Shown: piece by piece, positions 34,330 through 46,100 of the stretch
Layout: each line of letters opens with the position of its first letter
How positions within the stretch are numbered: the stretch's first letter is position 1
Assembly (NCBI GenBank): GCA_018340375.1
Contig: JAFFJZ010000020.1
Coordinates: forward strand, 4,030,001 to 4,094,000
Length of the DNA: 64,000 nt
Source of the DNA: Gonatopus flavifemur
Lineage: Eukaryota > Arthropoda > Insecta > Hymenoptera > Dryinidae
Reading direction: 5' to 3'
Position numbers and translations under genes: made by a program
Notes under the pieces: generated by a model
Databases searched by the model: none
Seen by the model: only the letters and a program-made list of their open reading frames with translations
What the model was told of the DNA's origin: nothing

Positions 34330-35541
34330 TTGTTTGCGGAATGAATTTTCTGCTGCTGATTCGTTGAGGATGGTGCAGAGAGCTTTTGATGATGAGAGTA
34401 TGGCGAAAAAAAATCTTTACAAGTGGTATAAAGAGTTCCAAAAAGGTCGAGAACGTGTCTAAGACGGAAAGCGTACCGGTCGACCATCAACTTCAACTGA
34501 CGAAGTTTCTCGTCCAAAAAATCAAACATTTGGTGCTTGTGAATCATCGATTAACAATTAGAAATCTTGCTGATGATGTTTGCATTTCGAAAGGATCAAT
34601 CAATACCATTTTGAAGGATGTTTTGGGCCTCAGACGCGTCAAATCTCGATTGGTACCGAAAACACTGAATTTCCTGGAAAAACATCGTCGCGTTGAAGTG
34701 TGTAAAACAATGCTTTCTGACTATCAGGACAAAATGAAACGCATTATTACGGGAGATGAGACGTGGATTCATGCTTACGACCAGTGCCGGATTAATGTAT
34801 GGGCCTAGATGGGCCTGGGCCAAGGGCCTCGAGCTCCTGGGGGGGCCTCAAATTTCTCAAAGTTAAAAAAAGAGAATACCCTGGAAGAATTTCCTTACAA
34901 GGGGCCTCATATGCTCAAGTGCCCAGGGGCCTCGATAACCATTAATCCGGCACTGCTTACGACCCGGAAACAACCGATCAATCAAGTGAATGTCGCGCTA
35001 AAGGTGAGGCAAAACCAAGAAAACCGCGTCAAAGTCGCTCAAAAATCGAGTTTATGTTGACTGTTTTCTTCGGTTATCGTGGTGTTGTGCATTTTGAGTT
35101 CCTTCCGCCGGGTCAAACTGTCAACAAAGAATATTATTTAAGCGTTATGCGTCGTTTACGTGAAGCTATTTGCCTTAAGAGAACGGAATTGTGGCGAGAC
35201 AACTTTTGATTTTTGCACCACGACAATGCACCGGCTCACACTGCATCGATTCTTCGTGACTGTTTCGCAAAAACCTCGGCGCATATCGTTCCACAACCAC
35301 CGTATTCACCCGACTTGGTACCGTGCGACTTCTGGCTATTCAACAAACTCAAAAGACCGCTCCGAGGACACCGAGTTGCGTCGATAGAGGAGATCCAAGC
35401 CGAATCGAAGAGACAGCTGAAGGCCATCCCGAAAACCGACTTCAACAACTGTTTCGAAGATTGGAAATTGCGTTGGCATCAGTGCATTGTATCCGGGGGG
35501 ATTACTTTGAAGGCGATGGACTTGAGTTGGGAGAATAAATA
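34330..35541 (+). pseudogene. mariner transposase, DD34D, interrupted by a hAT-like MITE
   Basis: The first HTH ([30 protein letters not shown]) is in one frame and ends at an in-frame TAA after RERV. The second HTH reads LTIRNLADDVCISKGSINT and LGLRRVKSRLVPKTL in another frame, followed by the first catalytic motif RIITGDETWIHAYD. There the 174-bp insertion interrupts. The reading resumes as PETTDQSSECRAKGEAKPRK, VFFGYRGVVHFEF and WRDNF, with a TGA where Trp is usual. It then gives FLHHDNAPAHTAS (second Asp), PPYSPDLVPCDFWLF (third Asp) and FEDWKLRWHQCI, with a one-base shift in a G run before the end. Damage is limited to these points. Confidence 0.9.
34782..34955. mobile_element. 174-bp hAT-like MITE inserted in the mariner
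   Basis: Ends CAGTGCCGGATTAATG and CATTAATCCGGCACTG are perfect inverted repeats. The 8-bp direct duplication CTTACGAC occurs at 34774-34781 and 34956-34963. An 8-bp duplication and CAGTG ends are hAT features. The interior is GGGGCCTC-rich. Confidence 0.93.
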
Positions 35542-35591
35542 AAGATTTTTGAAAATAAATCGTATGGCACCTTAATTTTTGGGAACAGTAG

Positions 35592-36415
35592 TATATGCAC
35601 TGATTCACATTGTCCGGCTCTTGATTGCAATCATTCCCTGTTCTAAATTTAGAGAGTATAAATCTAGAAATAAAAAATAAGATCTAAAAATATAAGAGAG
35701 TCTCAAAATTGTAAGATTCTCAAAATTATAAGATTCTCAAAATTTCGCGGATGAAAACTGTTCTTTTAGTAAAGAAACGAAAATTTCGGGCTCACAGGTC
35801 TTATGGCTGTAGAGTTTACTGTCTCAATAATTACTTGAATGAGAAACCATCATCCCTTCAAGGAAGCACAAAGTTCTGAAGAATGTTCATTAATCGTAGA
35901 TCAAGGTTGCAGACAATTAAACGTTCAACAAACTTTCAATCAACTTGAAATCAACCTTAAATTATTGACTTCTGAAGCTTGCGTTTTCTTAGGACAACCT
36001 GGCTTTTTAGTATTTCATGAGGATCCGACCAGATTGTGAAAAATCTGGGGTATCCTTCAAGGATCTAAGTTGAAGTGTGGATAATCTTTAGCAGAAATCT
36101 CCGACTGGAAATGATTTGTGGCATTCTTTAGATCTTTAGGAATGCCACATTTTGTACGTTTTTCCTCCTCCTATGAAAAATGATGCAAAAATTAATCATA
36201 AATGAAGATGGATTGCTTCTCCTCCATTACTCTGATTTTCTCAATCCTTTGAGGAATTAGTCGAATTTTACTGATGCAAAATTTCTGCAGTTGGGTTGTC
36301 ACTCATTTGAGAAATACTTGAGCAGAGAAATCGTACGGCTCACCTCATGTTCAATATGAACCTGATCGGGCGATTAGAGAGTTCACCTCATTTTGGTACA
36401 CTCGATGTGGTCCTG
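35592..36415. other. intron 3 sequence, no clear elements
   Basis: Short degenerate TCTCAAAATTATAAGAT repeats near 35700-35745; nothing else resolved. Confidence 0.35.
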
Positions 36416-36713
36416 CACGGAAAAAAATAATTAGCTATTATTTGGATAGCTAAGAATTAGCAGCGGGAGCTATTTTTTAGCTGCCACAGCTACTCACTTA
36501 GCGCTAGCAGCAAGAAATTTAGCTGCCGCAGCGAAAATTCAACAGCTAAATTATTTGGCTATCTAAATATCAACTACAAAACCCGTGCAATTACATCACG
36601 ATTTCCTACTACGATAGCTAGAAAATAGCTATAGCTGCAATTATCTCAGCTAAAGTGGTGAAGAATGGATGCTAGAAAAGTGAGTTGCCACAGCTATTTC
36701 TCTTTTTTTGTGT
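36416..36713. mobile_element. CACGGA-family MITE, AGCT-type interior
   Basis: Ends CACGGAAAAAAATAATTAGC and TCTCTTTTTTTGTG with TG on both sides. Interior TAGCTGCCACAGCTA and AGCTGCCGCAGCG palindromes. Confidence 0.75.
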
Positions 36714-39050
36714 GGTAAGGCCATGATTTGGCATGCCTAATTAGGATTAACCAGACCTGGTCTTGATAGGTTTGTAATTTGACATTCCTTACCATAGTTT
36801 GTTACATCAGGCTCTAATACAACGGTGCGTTACATTCCATATCAAGGCCTGATTTGAAATAAGGCTTTCCAGATCTGCTCCTCATCGAACACCCAATATG
36901 AATTTTTACTCGGGTAGATCCTTCAACACTTGGCAATAAAAGTGTTGTCATGGAACCATTTCTTACAGATCAAAAGATTGATTCTACATCAATTTCTATT
37001 AATAATAATTGAAAAAATGAGGTTTTTCCAAAAGTGTTAACTTATTCAAAACCATTTCGGTGAGGCATGTAGGTAATAATATTTTTCAGCGCCACATTCT
37101 TCTGTTGAAACCCAATGACGCAAACCATCTTGTTTTAGCGTAGGCAATTGTAAATACAATCAATTCATTTGGAACGATATCTTTGCGCGTTGTTGACAAG
37201 ACTTATGATTGAAATTTGCACAACTCACGGTCGAAGAAGGAAGAACACTGAAGACACGAATGATTTATTCTCTATCATTTATCCGTTTTCCATCATGACT
37301 TTGGGAAAGGAAGAAACTGGTGTACGTTGGCGTAGGCGTACGTTTTGCATCGATGCGCAAGCAGATATCCAAGCCTCGAGTATCGTGAATCAATCGATTC
37401 GGAATGAAATCACGTCGGTTTGATTCGGCGAGATAAAAAAAATGAGAGAAATTATCATTTCATACACTTGGTTCTCACAATCGGATAAATAAAATTGCGG
37501 TTTTTGAAAGTCGTTACAACGGACTTTTACATTCATCATTTTACAATCCAGCGTGAATCTAATCAACGTAAATTCAATGTTTCCTATTAACTCTCCTTAA
37601 ATACGGTTTCATCAGATTCACTATTATAATCATTATTTATTTAGGTGCGTACACGACGTGCCTCGAAGTAACTCTAAGAAAACTTTCAAACAATGTACCG
37701 TTCGTTAGGTAGAAGTTTTTCCCTCTTCCATCACATTGAGGAATGGTTGGTTGAAAAGTTCAGGAATCAACTTCTTTCACCTTTAACTCATCAAATTTCC
37801 ATCCATCATGAAGAGTGAAATTGCAAAAGTTGTTGAGTTTTCTATCGAAAACATCGAATTAAACTTTCGTTCAGGGTTTTTGTTTGGTAATAGTTTGTTT
37901 GAATTCTGGTATTTCCTCACTACGTATTCTTTGAATACGTGGAGGAGATCCAGAGCCATATTTATCCATTCTCGTCGTGAATTTTCTTCACGTTTCAATA
38001 ATTTTGACATTTACGCAAGGTGCACCAAAAGTTCAGAAAAACCGAAATAACCATGTCTCCTATTATTGCAACAATTTTATATGCATAATAATTTAATCAT
38101 CCATTAAATATCCATCATCGAGACGATATTGTTATCGAATTGAATCCAAGCTTTTTATATGTTTCCTTCAAAAGAGAAAAGGGCTGCGATGAATTTTCCC
38201 ACGTATATAGGTAAATGCATATTTATCTGACCATTCTTCATAGATTCGATATCAAATGAATTCCCTCACCCGCGGTCTGTAGCGGACAATTCACGATATA
38301 ATCGATGATTTTAATAATCGATCGATGTCAAAGCGTTTTAACACACAGGCCTTGGAATACATTTTCTATTAATAGTTTCTGCTTTATTGGTCAATTTATA
38401 TAGAATCAATGGAGCACTCTCTCGTATTAATATATGAAGTGTCATGTGGTTACGAAGACAAGGCGAAAGTATCATAGGGTAGTTACCGACGTAAAACCCC
38501 CTTGTTTGACGACAGCACGCGCATTTCCCCGCTTCATGCATTTGTATTGCACCATCTGACACTGAGTTAAACACGCCGAGGTATAGAATCATTTTCCATT
38601 GCCATGAATAGACGTGATTATGAATTTATTATTTTGTTACGAGATACTGTACCTGGTTCTTGTTTCTGGAATTTGGTTGTGAGAAACTTGGTGGATGAAA
38701 TAGATACGACAAATACAAATAAATGTAAAAGTACGTACTTTTGAATAATTCAATTCATTTTATGAGCATACTAAGGTTTTCTAATTTGCACAAGAAGGGC
38801 GACAATTTAAACGCGGTCAATGATTGGCTGATGTGAGATTTATGTTGGATGAATAACGATCCATCTCTGGTTCGATATTTTCCCAATTAAATTGAACTAT
38901 TCACTTTCAGTGATTTTCAATACTATTCTCGCGATCATTACTCTATTTTCTCTGAAGAACATAGCACATGATTTCTTCTAATAAGGGGAAGACGCTAGAT
39001 GGAGGAGTCTGATTCTGACTTAAGCTTTGGAGGACTTTTATTATAAAATT
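36714..39050. other. intron 3 sequence, no recognised elements
   Basis: About 2.3 kb. A GC-richer block near 38460-38580 has an 84-codon frame on the - strand containing GKCACCRQTRGFYVG; without splice sites or family match I leave it unassigned. Confidence 0.35.
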
Positions 39051-39052
39051 GA

Positions 39053-39607
39053 AATCTCCTACTCTCTAAACATGGAAGAGTGAAAAATCACGCGTTTCAC
39101 CCCCAGTTGAAATGCTCTAGTCATTCACGAGTTTGTAACGCCTGCACTAACAAAAAACTAGAGATTGATGAGTGCCTCGTGAGTGTTTAGCGAGTTGGCT
39201 AGTTGTTCGCTATCCTGGTTGAAGAGATCTATCCATTCCCATTAACCGTGCAGATATCCGATTCGAAATCAATGGGTTCTAATCCGTTTGAATCGAAAAT
39301 CTGCACGTTCAATGGGAATGAGTAGGTTTCTTTATCCAGGGGAGGACAAGCGTTATAAACTCGTGAATGACTAGAATATTCTATCAGGGACTCCACTGGG
39401 TATTCCCTTCGAGTTATTCCGTTTCGAGTGAACTCTCATTCTTTTAGGGTGGAAAATTCACTCTGGAATTGAAGTGGCTGTAAGTTTCTAACTTCAAACC
39501 TTAGAATGTGACTCTTAAAGGTTGGAAATGTTACTCGAGATTTCGATAAGCTCACTTTTGGTTGGCTAAAGAGTGAAATCTCACTCCGAAGGTTTAGGAG
39601 AGTGAGC
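39053..39607. repeat. GAGTGA-family repeat, interrupted copy
   Basis: Left CTCTCTAAACATGGAAGAGTG and right AAAGAGTGAAATCTCACTCCG match 52588-52855. A 260-bp inverted-repeat element (39116-39375) splits it. Confidence 0.65.
39116..39375. mobile_element. 260-bp inverted-repeat MITE with an inner hairpin
   Basis: Ends TCTAGTCATTCACGAGTTT and AAACTCGTGAATGACTAGA. A second inverted repeat, 39214-39340 (CATTCCCATTAACCGTGCAG against CTGCACGTTCAATGGGAATG), lies inside and may be a separate insertion. Confidence 0.7.
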
Positions 39608-39617
39608 CATTCGTCCA

Positions 39618-39763
39618 TCCCCAAGAAAACACGACCCTTATGGATTGAATCGACGTCCGTTGTACGTAAATTCAGGCCCAAGGAATGTTCAATGGACCTT
39701 CAAATCTCTGGATGCTGAAAGCCCTCCATGGAACATTCCTTGAACCTTCATGTTTTCTTGGGG
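39618..39763. mobile_element. CCCCAAGAAAAC-ended MITE
   Basis: Ends CCCCAAGAAAACACG and CATGTTTTCTTGGGG; interior AAGGAATGTTCAATGG pairs with CCATGGAACATTCCTT. Confidence 0.65.
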
Positions 39764-39878
39764 ACATGAGCACCTGTTTTCGAAATATAAGCATTTTAAA
39801 GATCTGACGTTCTGGAGTTCAACAATATCCCAACCAACTGCAGCAGCTTATCATTTAAGGTAATGGTTTGTTGGATCA

Positions 39879-40335
39879 TGCTAAATTTCCTCTCTAAACT
39901 CCTTAGACTGAGATTTCATTCTTCAGCCAACAAAAAGTGAGCATATCGAAATGTTGAGTGAAATTTTCACTCTTTCAGAGTGATACACAGGTAAGAAATG
40001 CCAATGCTGACAAGTGACCCAAGATTGGCAAAATATTGGGATGCCAAGCATCATCCACCAATATCCACCCAATATAAAACCATTCGTTTTTTGAGAACGA
40101 ATACCATGTCTCATAAGAAATGCCGATGCAATAAGTGGCTCAAGCTTGGCAAACCAATATCGACCCAATATAAAACCATTTGTTATTTGAGAATCCATCC
40201 CACATGTCATAGGAAATGCATCACAACGAGTAGTTGAAGCTTGACAAAACATTCAATTGCCCAGCATGGTGAACCAATATTGGGCCAATTGAGAACCATT
40301 GGTTATTTGAGAACCTATACCACATCTTCATGCTT
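39879..40335. repeat. inverted GAGTGA fragment plus diverged direct repeats
   Basis: 39879-39990 resembles the GAGTGA family in reverse. From 40000 three diverged units built on CCAATAT...AAAACCATT and TTTGAGAA recur at roughly 115 bp. Confidence 0.45.
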
Positions 40336-40409
40336 GTAATTATCTCAGAGTTGTATCAATATTGATTATTATTATGATGAATAATGATCCTTCATGTCAC
40401 GAATGGAAT

Positions 40410-41160
40410 CCCTAGTAGGAATATCGCAAGTTCTTCCTCATGACTCATGAATTATTCGCAGGGAAAAACTTATCAAAATAAAACTAGTGAGCGACTGATG
40501 AATCACTTGTAAATCTTATCTGACTAGTGATGCTTGGATGAAACTTGTGAATTTCTTGCAAGATTAATCCAAACATCACTAAGATTTATACATTATTAAC
40601 TGAAATCATTAATAAGCAGTTTGATTTAATAGATCAATATTATTCATTAGATCCACCGAATATTTATTAGATTCATATTTGGATTAACTAATTTTTCTGG
40701 ATAACTGGTAAAGAAATGTTTCATGCATGTACACTAAAAAAAAAAATAATTAATCAAATTGAAAACATGTCTCTTTATTCTGAAAATAAAATCCTCTCCA
40801 GACAGTGTTCTTTTGATGCAAAAAAACAATGTTACTGCCAGAAAACAAAATTCTCGAATGAAAAAATTCTCTGAGTTGAAGCAAATTTGTTCAAACTAAG
40901 AACATATCTGAATCAATTAAAAATTCAATAATAAGTTTTGATTTTTACCCTACTTATTCTCACGAGTGCCATGTTAGTTTCTAATAAGTTCCTCGTTAGA
41001 GAATGATGACTGTTTCACTAGTTTTGATAAATGGAATCTAGTTAGTTGGAGTTTTACATTCTAGTGAGTGCCTTGTGAGTTTTCCTCACTAGTGCCTCAT
41101 GAGTAGAAGAGATAAACTCGTAAGTGCCTCATTATTCACTAGCAAAAATTTCTACCAGGG
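40410..41160. mobile_element. 751-bp CCCTAGT-family element
   Basis: Ends CCCTAGTAGGAATATCGC and AGCAAAAATTTCTACCAGGG, flanked by AT. Interior carries many TAGTGAG/TGAGGCACT words. No coding capacity. Confidence 0.7.
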
Positions 41161-41323
41161 ATGTCATGAAGAATGATGTATTTTTTCGCTCTAAGAAGTA
41201 TGAAGAACCAGGTTGAAGCTTGTCAAAAGTTAATATACACAACTTTAGCCAGGTCCGGTTTGGTCATATAAGCCAAGCTCCAAAAAACTCACAATACATA
41301 TATCATGATACCTTGGACCATGT

Positions 41324-42558
41324 CCCTGGTAAAAATTTTCTCCAGCAAATGATGAGGCACTAATTAGTTTTCCATCTCACTGATCAGGAATTGATCAGCA
41401 AACTCACAAGTTTCCGACAAGGGGTGTAACGCTCTGACTAATGAGGAGCTGATTGGAAAAACTGAGCGGATATAAGCGAGTAACTGATGAGGCACTGATC
41501 AGTAGTTGATGAGGTATTTGTGAGTAACTAACGGAGTATTTATTACCCACAAAAATGCAGGTTATGTCGATGAAGAGGTGAAATTATGATAATAAATTGA
41601 TGATTTTTCACTCAAATAATAATTTATGTTTTTGTTTAAGATGTTTCCAAGGATTGAAAAGTAAATTTTTAGCAAAACTCGTAGGAAAAATTTTCCTAGA
41701 CTTTTTCTTAGATAGAATTTAGGAGTTTTTGCCAAGGACAAAGAATATACAGAACCATATGTATAGTGTTTTCACCTCAATCATGAGATATCATGAGGTA
41801 ATATTGAAGTTACTATACTTACTCATAATAAATAACAAAACTATTATGTCAAAACAACAAAAAATATATACCTAATACACTCCATCTCCTTTCATACCAT
41901 AACCTTACAAAATCTAATAATTTCCAAAGTACCTTTGTTCTGTGCATATACTCTTTATAATTGTTGAGGTTCGGTTTCATTGATTTGAATGAAGCTGAAA
42001 TTAACAACCATAGAGCTAACACCCGATTGTTGTAACTTTTGATTGAACGTCATTCAAGCTCTTTTATACCAGAAATCGATCAAGCAGTGTTCCACTGAAC
42101 ATGTCAGATGTAGAAATCCTTAATAAAATGCTTGTGTAAACAGTTATAACAATCCGCTGCTAGCTTTACGGCTGCCAGTTTCAGCTTCATTTGATTTGAT
42201 ACAGCAAAACCAGGATAACATAAGTCAAACCAATTCAATTCAATTTCTTTGGAATATTTCGAATTTTGGTTCAGCCATATATTTAAAATAGGTGTACTTT
42301 TTCAATTGAAATATATCACTTCAATATAACGATGAATATCTTCTTTGAACCGAATATTTCATATAAACATTTACGCAATTAATATTTCTTGTGAATAAAG
42401 GCAATAACTTGTCGGAATTTGATCAGTTTTATATAAATTTTGATAATCACATTAGACAGATCAGTTCCCAATAAGTTAGTGATAAGTTTTTCCTGATTAG
42501 TTTTCCCTCATCAGTGCCTCATCAGTAATAGGGAAAACCGATTATATTTCTATTAGGG
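41324..42558. mobile_element. 1.2 kb CCCTAGT-family element with a nested Mutator-like MITE
   Basis: Ends CCCTGGTAAAAATTTTC and TTTCTATTAGGG, flanked by GT. TGATGAGGCACTGATCAG words are common. About 320 bp at its right side (42210-42520) recurs in reverse at 59310-59630. Confidence 0.65.
41989..42190. mobile_element. Mutator-like MITE with perfect 9-bp duplication, copy B
   Basis: Ends ATGAAGCTGAAAT and GGCTGCCAGTTTCAGCTTCAT. TTGATTTGA flanks it at 41980-41988 and 42191-42199 without mismatch. Uninterrupted, 202 bp. Confidence 0.9.
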
Positions 42559-42714
42559 GTTTAGTATTGTTTTTTGGCTCAATATTGGGTACCAAGCCTG
42601 GCACGAGGTTATCCTAAGCTTTTACCAAGTTTGGACCATTTTTTGTGGTGGATTCTGACCCTATATAAGTCAAAATTGGGCCAAGCGTGGGCCATTTGTC
42701 AATTTCTATTCGGG

Positions 42715-42847
42715 TAGTGTAAGGTTTGAGGTTAGAAACTCACAGCCACTCCAATTTTAGAGTGAATTTTTCACTCTAAAAGAGTGAGAGTTCACTTGAA
42801 ACGGATTGGCTCACTTCTGAGATTCAGATTAATGAAGTGAAACGCGT
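42715..42847. repeat. GAGTGA-family fragment, reverse orientation
   Basis: Contains TTCACTCTAAAAGAGTGAGAG and CACAGCCACTCCAATTTTAGAGTG, matching part of 52588-52855. Confidence 0.5.
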
Positions 42848-42856
42848 GAATTTTCA

Positions 42857-43141
42857 ATGAAGCTGAAACTGGCAGCCGTAAAGCTAGCAGCCGATTGTTG
42901 TAAATTTTTACACAAAATTTTTATGAAGGATTCAAATATTTTAAAAGGATAGTGACACTCTGCTCAATCGATTTCTGGTATAAAAAAAGCTTTAACAACG
43001 TTTAATCAAAAGTTACAAGCTGGTGGAAAAATTCGGAATAATTCCCTGAAGAACTCTTTAAAAGTCTTATTCAGAGTTCTTCAGAGAATTATTCCAAATT
43101 TTTCCACCAGGGCAACAATCGGCTGCTAGTTTCAGCTTCAT
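42857..43141. mobile_element. Mutator-like MITE with 9-bp duplication, copy C
   Basis: Ends ATGAAGCTGAAACTGGCAGC and GCTGCTAGTTTCAGCTTCAT. Flanks GAATTTTCA and GAATTTCCA (one mismatch). A 91-bp hairpin (43020-43110) is inserted in it. Confidence 0.85.
43020..43110. mobile_element. 91-bp hairpin element
   Basis: Near-perfect palindrome from CTGGTGGAAAAATTCGGA to CCAAATTTTTCCACCAG with a very short loop. Confidence 0.7.
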
Positions 43142-43150
43142 GAATTTCCA

Positions 43151-46100
43151 CTCTCCCAGTCATTGAAACTCCGCTTCAATTTGACTTGAAAGTCCAAAAT
43201 CACTGATGAAAATGGTTAAGCCTTGAAATAATAAATAGGGAAGATTCAGATGCAGCTGGTGATGAAATTGTGATAACAATATCTTCACGTTGAAGCTTCG
43301 CACGATATCTCACAAAGCTCACAAAGAAATCTGATTCTATTATTCAACAATAGGATCTCAAATTTATGACGTTTCTTTCCCATTCGAAGCTCCACAAAAA
43401 TTTTTCTCATCGTCAAAGCAAAGGAAGACCAGTTGGTCCAAAAATCCACTCAAATTTAAAGTGTAATCCATACAAAAACAAGGATGGATCCTAAATCCCT
43501 AATACGCTTTTGTATGAATTTAAATCGCATTTTATATTTCCACAAACGTTGTCTAAATTTCAAGACCTCTTCTCTCCCTCCGGTTTGACATTCATACGAT
43601 CGTAAAATAAACCACGTGTGGTAAAGTAGACCTCTCATGAAATGCATTGTCTGAGGCTCGCATGTGTCACGTGCCGGGAGATTATTGCTTGCCACGATCC
43701 ACTTTTTTTGATCCACTTCCAGGGTGTATGTACATATATATATACGTTTAGCTGTTTCCTTTTCTTACTTGCAGGATATAACAAACATTTGTAAAGAGAG
43801 ATAATAAAGAGCCAACTTCCAACGGAGGTTAGGGTTTTGTTTTGAACTATCACATGGTTTGTACGAGAGCAATATTACTCGTGTATATACTCATTGTCCC
43901 TTTGTGTAAGCCCTTCCAGAGGGTCTTTACCAGACGGTTTCCTTCTCTCTTTGATAATGTCTCTGGGTGTATGTATATAAAACCGCTTTGCATCCCAGTC
44001 AATGAAATGCTGTTTACCATTTTATCCGTCAAATAACTGCCCGACCAATCGGATCTTATAATAAATTGCTGTGAGATAATAAAAGTCATCATTCGATATG
44101 CGTATATATATGTCTAGAAAACAAAAGACTGGATTGAGTAGAACGGTATTCTCATTTGGGCATTTAAAGGATAATTGCGTAATTGCCTCAGGAAATTATG
44201 TATGCTTATATTCCGTTCCAAGAGTTCACAATATGGGTTCTATGCAAATTTCTACTTGAGAATAGAATATTTAATCGAACGGAATGAAATTCCTTCCTTC
44301 CATCTTACACAATACTGCAATGTAAAGTTAAACACACGATATACATTATCCCTCCATGGTCCTGAGAATATTGAAATTCACAAATGAAATTTATGGATAG
44401 AATGGATGTTCACTCCATGCTATTTATGTACATTTGATTCGAGAATCTATGAAACTGTATCTTGAGGGAGGAAGGCTCTTTAACTGACCCTGACCTAACT
44501 CGTTTAAAGAACCGTAGACTTCTTGGAGCCGATTAGAACGACTTGGCAGCGATCGCGAAGTCTCGGCATCTTCTTTTTATTCTTCTTTTCCGGAATCCAG
44601 TCGACGTTCGGTTTAATCTTGGATTTTTTTCCTCCATTACCTCATGGAGTACAGTTGTCTTTTGGCAAGTCTCGCGTTTCCGCATTGCAGAGATATGAGT
44701 AATTCTTTTATAAAACGAAAAATTGAAACAACAGTATTTCGAAAAACTTTGCGAATGGCGATAGTTTGACTAGTTAACCATTCTCGTTATATCATATTCC
44801 AAAGGGGAATGTACTTTGAAAACACGCTTCGACTCTCCAGATTCTACACGTCAAAGGAATTGGAATAATTCGAACAGAACCCTGTGTAAAACAAGATTCG
44901 AGGTGGATAATATTATACAAAATTCCCTGCTAAAGTTCAGTACATACTTGGTTCAGTCGGTACTGGACAGTACTGTTTAGAAACACGTTTTGCGTTTATT
45001 ACAACCAATTACCGCGCAACCTGAACATTGAAAATGTGCGAGAAATTATTCTTGTACAGGAGAAGAGGTTATAGCTCTGGAATGTATGGTGGATAGCCTT
45101 GGTTTATGCAGTGAGCGTGATCCGCGATGTACAGAGTAGGTACCAGAAGATGCACAGTAATAATATTCTTCATTATTGCATACAAGCAGATACGCGTGTG
45201 CCTGGAAATGGAGAAATCTTGACCAACGTCTACCGTATAATTATAAAATAAAATTATTATTCAATCTTCCAGACATACTTTTTAGATTCGAATTCATGGA
45301 TTTAATGAATTTCAAGAGAACATTTATTTGAGGACGTCGTCAACGGTGTGCTACAAATTTGACATCGGATGTGGTTAGAATAATAAACAATTATTATTTG
45401 AAAACAAAACAGAGAATGAATCATCTGATGAGGACGAGCGATTATCATCAGGTAAACGAAAACAACGATAAGAAGGTGGTATGAAATTTGATTCGAGCGA
45501 TTGAATCAAAGTCTCGGATAAATGATTGAGTATGAATGACAGGGAATAGAATGACATACTTCTGTGTATCCAATTACGAAAACTTTCGAGGATCTGAACA
45601 ACGGATATTTCGATTTATCATCAAAGTTGTAATACTTTACGTTTAATCGTGATACTTTCTCTCACGTATCGGAAACTTGAATAATTTTTTATTCTTTTAT
45701 CATGAAAAAAGAAAAAAACATCCTTGGACAGGATGGGTAAAGATAGAACAGGCTTATTTTAGAAATCGGTTCAAGAGGCTGGGTACAAGTTCAGTCCAGC
45801 CCACCTTCAGTTTATTATAAAATGAGAGGAGGTGCAGGAAGATGAGGAGGGGCAGAATCATTGAACGTGCGTATATGTCAATAAAATGCTACTCATCCAT
45901 TTATGCATTCCCTTCTTAATGTTTTGACGGCATGTGAAAAACAAATGGTTTTAAAAGTTTCGAGAAAGCGATTTTAATCGTTAGGACGAAAATGTAGATC
46001 AGGGAGGGGGGGGGGGATCATTTCTCTAACACTTCAATGAAATTCATCCAGAATTTCGATAGAAACTATACAGGAATTGTTGCTAGGAATACGAAATTAA

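Larger units (their letters stand above)
34209..35591 (+). mobile_element. mariner (FLJ37770/SETMAR-like type) with full terminal repeats
   Basis: Ends CTACTGTGTCCAAAGAG and TTTTTGGGAACAGTAG, flanked by TA. Total 1383 bp; without the hAT-like insertion and its 8-bp duplication it is 1201 bp. All three catalytic Asp positions survive, so it is the least decayed mariner here. Confidence 0.88.

Noticed and set aside
38338..38592. 84-codon - strand frame with Cys-rich GKCACCRQTRG
   Set aside because: No start context, splice sites or second exon; Cys spacing does not fit a known zinc-binding pattern.
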